A stretch of 64,000 nt of DNA from NCBI RefSeq assembly GCF_900128495.1, contig NZ_LT635801.1, positions 1,065,997 to 1,129,996 on the forward strand. The letters are read 5' to 3'. This DNA is from Bacteroides ilei (GTDB lineage: Bacteria; Bacteroidota; Bacteroidia; Bacteroidales; Bacteroidaceae). The notes beneath the pieces are model-generated. The model saw nothing but the letters and a program-made list of their open reading frames with translations. It did no database searches and was not told where the DNA came from. Shown here in pieces: positions 58,720 to 64,000 of this stretch; the first letter of the stretch is position 1, and every line of letters starts with the position of its first letter. Position numbers and translations under genes: made by a program.

Positions 58720-60420
58720 ATGAAAAAAAATGGGAAAATGATTATTTATCAGGCTTTTACCCGTCTATTCGGAAATTGTGGGGTACGTAACCTGAATAAT
58801 GGGAGTATAGAAGAAAACGGTTGTGGTAAAATGGCCGACTTTACATCAAAGGCACTGGCCGAAATAAAGAAGTTGGGAGCGACCCATATCTGGTATACCG
58901 GTATCATAGCCCATGCCACCCAGACGGATTATTCTGCCTATGGCATGCCGAAGAATCATCCGTCTATCGTGAAGGGTAAGGCCGGTTCTCCGTATGCTAT
59001 CCGTGACTATTACGATGTCGACCCCGATCTGGCTGTAAATGTCGACCGTCGTATGGAAGAATTCCTCGAACTGGTTGCGCGTTCGCACGATAACGGTCTG
59101 GATGTGATTATCGATTTTGTCCCGAATCATGTGGCACGGCAGTATCATTCCATTTCCCGTCCGGAAGGCGTAAAGGATCTGGGGGAAGACGATGATACGG
59201 CGAAGGGTTTTGATGCCAATAATAACTATTATTATATTCCGGGGCAGAAGCTGGAAGGCGAAATCGATCTCTATGATCCGGAATGTGGAAATTATGTGGA
59301 ATATCCTGCAAAGGCTACGGGTAATGACCGGTTCGACGCTTATCCCAACAAGAACGACTGGTATGAAACGGTCAAACTGAACTATGGAGTAGATTATATA
59401 GGTAATACCGGCAACCATTTTTCACCTGTTCCCGATACCTGGAATAAGATGAAGGACATTGTTCTTTTCTGGGCGTCGAAGGGAGTAGACGGTTTCCGTT
59501 GCGATATGGCCGAGATGGTACCTTGTGAATTCTGGGGATGGATGATCCCTCAGGTTAAGGAACAGTATCCCGATATAATCTTCATTGCAGAAGTGTATAA
59601 TCCGGCCCGTTATAGGGATTACATCTTTAAAGGTCATTTTGATTATCTATACGACAAGGTAGGACTGTATGATACGTTACGGTCGGTCGTTTGTGGTTAT
59701 GCGTCTGCAACGGGTATTACAGGGTGCTGGCAGAATGTGAATGATATTCAGGGACATATGCTGAATTTCCTGGAAAATCACGATGAACAACGTATTGCAT
59801 CCGATTTCTTTGCGGGTGATGCACGTAAGGCTTTTCCGGCTTTGCTGGTATCGGCCTGCATGAACACCAATCCGATGATGATCTATTTCGGTCAGGAATT
59901 AGGGGAGCCGGCCATGGAATCCGAGGGTTTCAGCGGGCGTGACGGGCGTACCACTATCTTTGATTATTGGAGTGTAGATACTATCCGCAGATGGAATAAC
60001 CATAAACGTTTCAATTCCCATTTGCTGACTCCCAAGGAAAAGGAAATACGTGAATATTACCGTAAAGTCCTGACATTGTGCAATGCGGAAGACGCTTTGG
60101 CTCACGGGCAGTTCTTTGACCTGATGTATGTCAACCTTGGGGGATGGCAGATGAATGAACACCGCCAATATGCCTTTTTGCGTAAGGGAGAGCATGACGT
60201 AATCCTGATTATTGTCAATTTTGAGGATATGCCTGTACATGTATCAGTAAATATTCCTCAGCATGCTTTCGATTATTTGCAGGTTCCGTGTATGGAAAGC
60301 TGCAAGGCAACGGATCTGTTGACGGGAAAGAAGGAGACTATATCCTTTACATCTTCGAAACCGACTACTGTAAACTTGCCCCAGTTGGGAGGTAAAATGC
60401 TGAAGATCCAGTTGAAATGA
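58720..60420 (+). CDS. Cytosolic alpha-amylase family GH13 enzyme
   Basis: 566 aa, no signal peptide. GH13 regions: I VIIDFVPNHV (about 127), II GVDGFRCDMAEM with the nucleophile Asp, III IAEVYNPARY with the acid Glu, IV NFLENHDEQR. It hydrolyses or transfers alpha-1,4-glucans. An ATG at 58735 (MIIYQAFTRLFG) is an alternative start. Confidence 0.88.
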   Translation: MKKNGKMIIYQAFTRLFGNCGVRNLNNGSIEENGCGKMADFTSKALAEIKKLGATHIWYTGIIAHATQTDYSAYGMPKNHPSIVKGKAGSPYAIRDYYDVDPDLAVNVDRRMEEFLELVARSHDNGLDVIIDFVPNHVARQYHSISRPEGVKDLGEDDDTAKGFDANNNYYYIPGQKLEGEIDLYDPECGNYVEYPAKATGNDRFDAYPNKNDWYETVKLNYGVDYIGNTGNHFSPVPDTWNKMKDIVLFWASKGVDGFRCDMAEMVPCEFWGWMIPQVKEQYPDIIFIAEVYNPARYRDYIFKGHFDYLYDKVGLYDTLRSVVCGYASATGITGCWQNVNDIQGHMLNFLENHDEQRIASDFFAGDARKAFPALLVSACMNTNPMMIYFGQELGEPAMESEGFSGRDGRTTIFDYWSVDTIRRWNNHKRFNSHLLTPKEKEIREYYRKVLTLCNAEDALAHGQFFDLMYVNLGGWQMNEHRQYAFLRKGEHDVILIIVNFEDMPVHVSVNIPQHAFDYLQVPCMESCKATDLLTGKKETISFTSSKPTTVNLPQLGGKMLKIQLK

Positions 60421-60441
60421 AACCCGGTACGGGTTTGAAAG

Positions 60442-60491
60442 GTTGAGGCCTCCGGCTAGGGATAATCCCCGACCGGAGGCCTCAACTTTTT
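60442..60491. terminator. Bidirectional terminator between GH13 and fabD
   Basis: GTTGAGGCCTCCGG (60442-60455) pairs with CCGGAGGCCTCAAC (60473-60486), a 14-bp perfect stem, then TTTTTC. Confidence 0.85.
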
Positions 60492-60504
60492 CTGTATGTT
60501 TTTG

Positions 60505-61392
60505 TCAGGCAATGCCGTGAGCGTTCACTTCTTTGTTGATTTTCTTGATGAGTCCTTGAAGTACGGCGCCCGGACCACATTCAATGAATTCGGTGGCTCC
60601 GTCGGCAATCATGTTCTGGACAGTCTGGGTCCAGCGTACGGAAGCTGTCAGTTGGGCTACCAGATTGGCTTTGATTTCTGCCGGATCGGTATGTGGTTTG
60701 GCGTCTACATTCTGATATACCGGACATTTGGGAGTATGGAAGTCTGTTGCCTGGATGGCTGCTTCCAGTTCTATTTTGGCCGGATCCATCAATGGAGAAT
60801 GGAAAGCACCTCCTACTTTCAGAGGCAGGGCACGTTTTGCTCCGGCAGCTTTCATCAGTTCGCAGGCCTTGTTGATCCCTTCGATGGAACCGGAAATGAC
60901 AATCTGTCCCGGACAGTTGTAATTGGCTGCAACACAGACTTCTCCTCCGGCTGCTACACTTGCACAGATTTCCTCTACTTTTTCGTCGGGCAGGGCAATG
61001 ATGGCTGCCATTGTGGACGGGTGCATTTCGCAGGCTTTCTGCATCGCCATTGCACGTGCATATACCAGTTTCAGACCGTCTTCGAAAGAGAGGGCGCCGG
61101 CTGCCACCAGAGCAGAGAATTCGCCTAAGGAATGGCCGGCTGTCATTTCCGGCTTGAAATCTTCACCCATACAGAGCGCTGAAATAACAGAGTGTAAGAA
61201 TACTGCAGGTTGGGTCACTTTAGTCTGACGCAGTTCTTCGTCTGTTCCGTTGAACATGATATCAGTGATACGGTATCCTAGAATATCGTTTGCCTTCTCG
61301 AATAATTCTTTAGCCAAAGGAGAGGTTTCGTAAAGATCTTTGCCCATTCCTACAAATTGGGCTCCCTGTCCTGGAAATACAAATGCTTTCAT
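60505..61392 (-). CDS. fabD: Malonyl-CoA:ACP transacylase
   Basis: 295 aa cytosolic fatty-acid synthesis enzyme. N-terminal FVFPGQGAQFVGMG (oxyanion side), nucleophile Ser in TAGHSLGEFSAL (about 92), His in GGAFHSPLM (about 200). The promoter TACCTTTG lies about 35 bp upstream. Confidence 0.96.
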   Translation of the reverse strand: MKAFVFPGQGAQFVGMGKDLYETSPLAKELFEKANDILGYRITDIMFNGTDEELRQTKVTQPAVFLHSVISALCMGEDFKPEMTAGHSLGEFSALVAAGALSFEDGLKLVYARAMAMQKACEMHPSTMAAIIALPDEKVEEICASVAAGGEVCVAANYNCPGQIVISGSIEGINKACELMKAAGAKRALPLKVGGAFHSPLMDPAKIELEAAIQATDFHTPKCPVYQNVDAKPHTDPAEIKANLVAQLTASVRWTQTVQNMIADGATEFIECGPGAVLQGLIKKINKEVNAHGIA

Positions 61393-61447
61393 AAATTAAT
61401 TTTTTATTGACGTTATTGGTTGCAAAGGTATAAATTCTTTTTAAATA

Positions 61448-62281
61448 TTACTCATTTTCGTCAAGAATGTGCATTGGAACAGGGGAGTGGAAATGGTTGA
61501 GAGGTCCATGTCCTTCCCCTATATGGATGTCTTTTCCTGATAGGATACCTTGATAGACATACTCTTTAGCTTTCCGGACAGCTTCTGGAAGCGGTTCTCC
61601 TAAGGCCAGATAGGTTGCGATGGCCGATGAAAGGGTACACCCTGTTCCGTGGGTGTTTTTGCTTGCTACTTTCTGTGCCTCATATATATAAGGTGTTTCT
61701 TCTCCTCTTATCTGGAGAATGTCGCACATGCTGCCGTTTTCCAGATGTCCTCCCTTGACCAGTACGGCTTTACTTCCGTATTTCAACAGGTCTGAAGCTG
61801 CGGTTTTCATTGTCGCGACATCACGGATAGGATATCCCAGCAAGACTTCGGCTTCGCTAAGGTTCGGGGTTATCAAGGTGCTTGACGGCATCAGACTGGA
61901 GGTGATGGCCTCTATGGCTTCGTTTTCCATCAGCCGGCATCCGCTTGTGGAAACCATGACCGGGTCGAACACTACATAACGGGGACGGTATTTTTCAATA
62001 CAGTCGGCTATGGTATGCGCTATTTCAGTGTCGTTTATCATGCCTATTTTTATTGCTATAGGGCGGATGTCATCCATTACCGCTTCAATCTGCCCTTTTA
62101 CATAGACTGGAGGTACGGGGTGTATTCCGTTTACTCCCGTAGTGTTTTGTACGGTAATGGCTGTTATGGCACTGGCAGCATATGCTCCAAGGGCAGAAAT
62201 GGTCTTGATGTCTGCCTGGATTCCGGCCCCTCCGCTGCAGTCGGAGCCGGCTATGGTAAGTATACAGGGATAATGTTTCAT
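61448..62281 (-). CDS. thiD: Hydroxymethylpyrimidine (phosphate) kinase
   Basis: 277 aa from ATG 62281; a promoter box TATATTTG (minus, 62309-62316) rules out the upstream start at 62335. Ribokinase-fold motifs: LTIAGSDCSGGAGIQADIKT, VKGGHL, and KNTHGTGCTLSSAIA (catalytic GTGC). It makes HMP-PP for thiamine synthesis. Confidence 0.94.
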   Translation of the reverse strand: MKHYPCILTIAGSDCSGGAGIQADIKTISALGAYAASAITAITVQNTTGVNGIHPVPPVYVKGQIEAVMDDIRPIAIKIGMINDTEIAHTIADCIEKYRPRYVVFDPVMVSTSGCRLMENEAIEAITSSLMPSSTLITPNLSEAEVLLGYPIRDVATMKTAASDLLKYGSKAVLVKGGHLENGSMCDILQIRGEETPYIYEAQKVASKNTHGTGCTLSSAIATYLALGEPLPEAVRKAKEYVYQGILSGKDIHIGEGHGPLNHFHSPVPMHILDENE

Positions 62282-62506
62282 GTTATTATGGATATTGGTA
62301 TGCTGTTGCAAATATATGAAAGTATTGTGATTCAAACAAATAGAAACTTTTCGTATCAGGTATGATATGCTTCTTTTTTATATCGTATAAAAGATGAAAA
62401 GTATTTGATTGAAAAATAGTGTTTTATAACATGATAAATAATTGCTTTTTTTTTGAACATCGGATTGAAAACTTATTTATATTTGCATCGTCAAAAAGAA
62501 AAAAAG

Positions 62507-63247
62507 ATGGAAAAGCAAGCCGGAGATAACCTTATAATTGATGTACATGTGTCGGTCGACTGTGTATTGATCGGTTTTGACGGCGAGCAGTTCCGGGTTC
62601 TGCTTGTAAGGCAGATAGGCAAACAGGCGGACGCGGATATCAATGACTTGAAGCTGCCGGGAAGTCTGATATATGCCGATGAAGATTTGGATGATGCGGC
62701 AAAACGGGTGCTGAATGAATTGACGGGGCTGAAGAATATCAAGATGACCCAGTTCAAGGCTTATGGTTCCAGAAACCGTACTTCAGATCCGAAAGATGTA
62801 TTGTGGCTGGAACGCTTTCATCGGATAACAGAGAATGGGGTAGGCCGGATCGTTACGGTCGCTTATCTTTCACTGTTGAAGATTGACCAGCGGAACCGTC
62901 AGCTGAGTGAGACGTATGATGCGTGTTGGATGCCTGTGGCGGATGTGAAGAATCTGGCTTTCGACCACATGCAGATTTATAAAGATGCGTTGACCTCTAT
63001 CCGGCATTATGTGGAAAACACTCCTTCGGTCATGTTTGACCTGTTACCCCGGAAATTTACTGCGGCCCAGTTGCGGACACTTTACCAACTGGTTTATGAC
63101 CGTGATTTTGACGCACGGAATTTCCATAAGAAAATAGCTTTGATGCCTTATGTGGTTCCGATGGAGGAGAAAGAAACGGGAGTGCGTCATCGGGCGGCCC
63201 GTTATTTTAGATTTGACAGAACAATTTATAATAAACTTAAGAAATAA
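62507..63247 (+). CDS. NUDIX-HTH sugar regulator (XylR/AraR type)
   Basis: 246 aa from ATG 62507; TATATTTG just upstream rules out the 62453 start. The NUDIX-like domain (VDCVLIGFDGEQFRVLLVR) has a degenerate box. The C-terminal winged helix has FTAAQLRTLYQLVYDRDFD and NFHKKIALMPYV. Bacteroidetes members repress or activate xylose/arabinose genes; adjacency to xylB suggests xylose. Confidence 0.85.
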   Translation: MEKQAGDNLIIDVHVSVDCVLIGFDGEQFRVLLVRQIGKQADADINDLKLPGSLIYADEDLDDAAKRVLNELTGLKNIKMTQFKAYGSRNRTSDPKDVLWLERFHRITENGVGRIVTVAYLSLLKIDQRNRQLSETYDACWMPVADVKNLAFDHMQIYKDALTSIRHYVENTPSVMFDLLPRKFTAAQLRTLYQLVYDRDFDARNFHKKIALMPYVVPMEEKETGVRHRAARYFRFDRTIYNKLKK

Positions 63248-63258
63248 AGTGTATATAT

Positions 63259-64000
63259 GAGGTATTTGTTAGGTTATGATATAGGCAGCTCTTCGGTAAA
63301 AGCCAGTCTGGTGAACGCCGAAACAGGTAAATGTGTTGCTTCTGCCTTTTATCCGAAAACTGAAGCTGAAATCATTGCGGTTCATCCGGGATGGGCGGAA
63401 CAGCAGCCTGAGATGTGGTGGGCGAATTTGAAGCTTGCTACCGAAATGATCATGAATGAAAGCGGTGCCAAGAAAGAGGATGTAGCCGCTATCGGTATTT
63501 CATACCAGATGCACGGACTGGTGTGTGTGGATAAGGATCAGAATGTCCTTCGTCCGGCCATCATCTGGTGCGACTCGCGTGCTGTCCCTTACGGTGATAA
63601 GGCCTTCAAGGCTTTGGGCGAGGAAAAATGTCTTTCTCATCTGTTGAATTCTCCGGGTAACTTTACTGCTTCCAAATTGGCTTGGGTGAAGGAAAACGAA
63701 CCTGATGTATACGCCAAGATTGACAAGATCATGCTTCCGGGCGACTATATCGCCATGAAGCTGACAGGTGAAGTATGTACTACCGTTTCAGGACTTTCTG
63801 AAGGTATGTTCTGGGATTTCAAGAACAATGAAGTGGCACAGTTCCTGATGGATTACTACGGATTTGACAATTCCCTGATTCCTACCATCCGTCCTACATT
63901 CTCTGAACAGGGCCGTGTAACTGCCATTGCGGCGGCCGAATTGGGATTGGCCGAAGGTATCCCTGTTACATACCGTGGAGGTGACCAGCCTAACAATGCT
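63259..64000 (+). CDS. xylB: Xylulokinase (3' end cut by window edge)
   Basis: The first 247 residues of a FGGY-family kinase: YLLGYDIGSSSVKASLVNAE at the N-terminus, AIGISYQMHGLVCVDK, and WCDSRAVPYG. It phosphorylates D-xylulose. 11 bp after the NUDIX regulator. Confidence 0.93.

Overview
The window is chromosomal DNA of a gut Bacteroidales bacterium (Bacteroides/Phocaeicola type). Support comes from promoters of the TAnnTTTG -7 class throughout, weak Shine-Dalgarno sites, and host genes typical of this group: a PL10 pectate lyase, a PCMD-domain protein, a tricorn-type S41 protease, a NUDIX-HTH sugar regulator beside xylulokinase, and a XylE-type transporter. A transposable (Mu-like) prophage of about 36 kb sits in the middle, at roughly 4021-40271. 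It has the layout of the Hankyphage group: MuA/MuB-type transposition genes, a contractile tail, and a diversity-generating retroelement (DGR).

Left host part (1-4020): 3' part of trpB (minus strand) preceded by a complete trp attenuator (leader peptide with tandem Trp codons, antiterminator and terminator), a secreted pectate lyase, a DUF308/HdeD membrane protein and an AraC regulator.

Prophage: the ends carry inverted copies of a CAAAACGAAGCG box. From left to right: a DNA adenine methylase, a thymidylate-synthase-superfamily protein with a dCMP-hydroxymethylase-like residue, a small HTH protein, a large palindromic element, the DGR (reverse transcriptase, template repeat, and a variable repeat at the end of a 699-aa tail-fibre protein), baseplate, hub, tape measure, tail chaperone with a -1 frameshift, tube, sheath, lysis genes, capsid and protease. 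All of these are on the minus strand. From a divergent control region at 23.2-23.37 kb the plus-strand head genes run: terminases, gp36-like, portal, gpF, gpG and tail terminator. The early minus-strand operon (38.3 to 30.1 kb) holds a tRNA-like element, HTH genes, transposase A and B, GemA-like and DUF3164 proteins and small zinc-ribbon genes. A LexA/CI-type repressor (S24) with a face-to-face promoter/operator lies at the right. Two morphogenesis genes carry lesions: an in-frame amber codon in the hub gene, and homopolymer-associated frameshifts at the portal/gpF junction. The copy may be defective, or these sites may be recoded or sequencing errors.

DGR evidence: the template repeat (7770-7879) and variable repeat (8098-8207) differ at 8 positions. 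All 8 are adenines on the template coding strand (8 of 25 A changed, 0 of 85 other bases), and all change an amino acid of the tail fibre. The phage therefore appears to rewrite its receptor-binding tip by RT-mediated adenine mutagenesis.

Right host part (40272-64000): XylE-like transporter, tricorn-like protease, a three-gene small membrane-protein cluster, a SPOR lipoprotein, PCMD protein, ruvX/yqgF, def, a TPR protein, thrS-infC-rpmI-rplT, a flavodoxin/ferredoxin EFR1-type protein, a DNA/RNA nuclease, an AlaX editing protein, an HpaII-family restriction endonuclease without an adjacent methyltransferase, a GH13 amylase, fabD, thiD, a NUDIX-HTH regulator and the start of xylB. No rRNA, CRISPR array or insertion sequence was seen.
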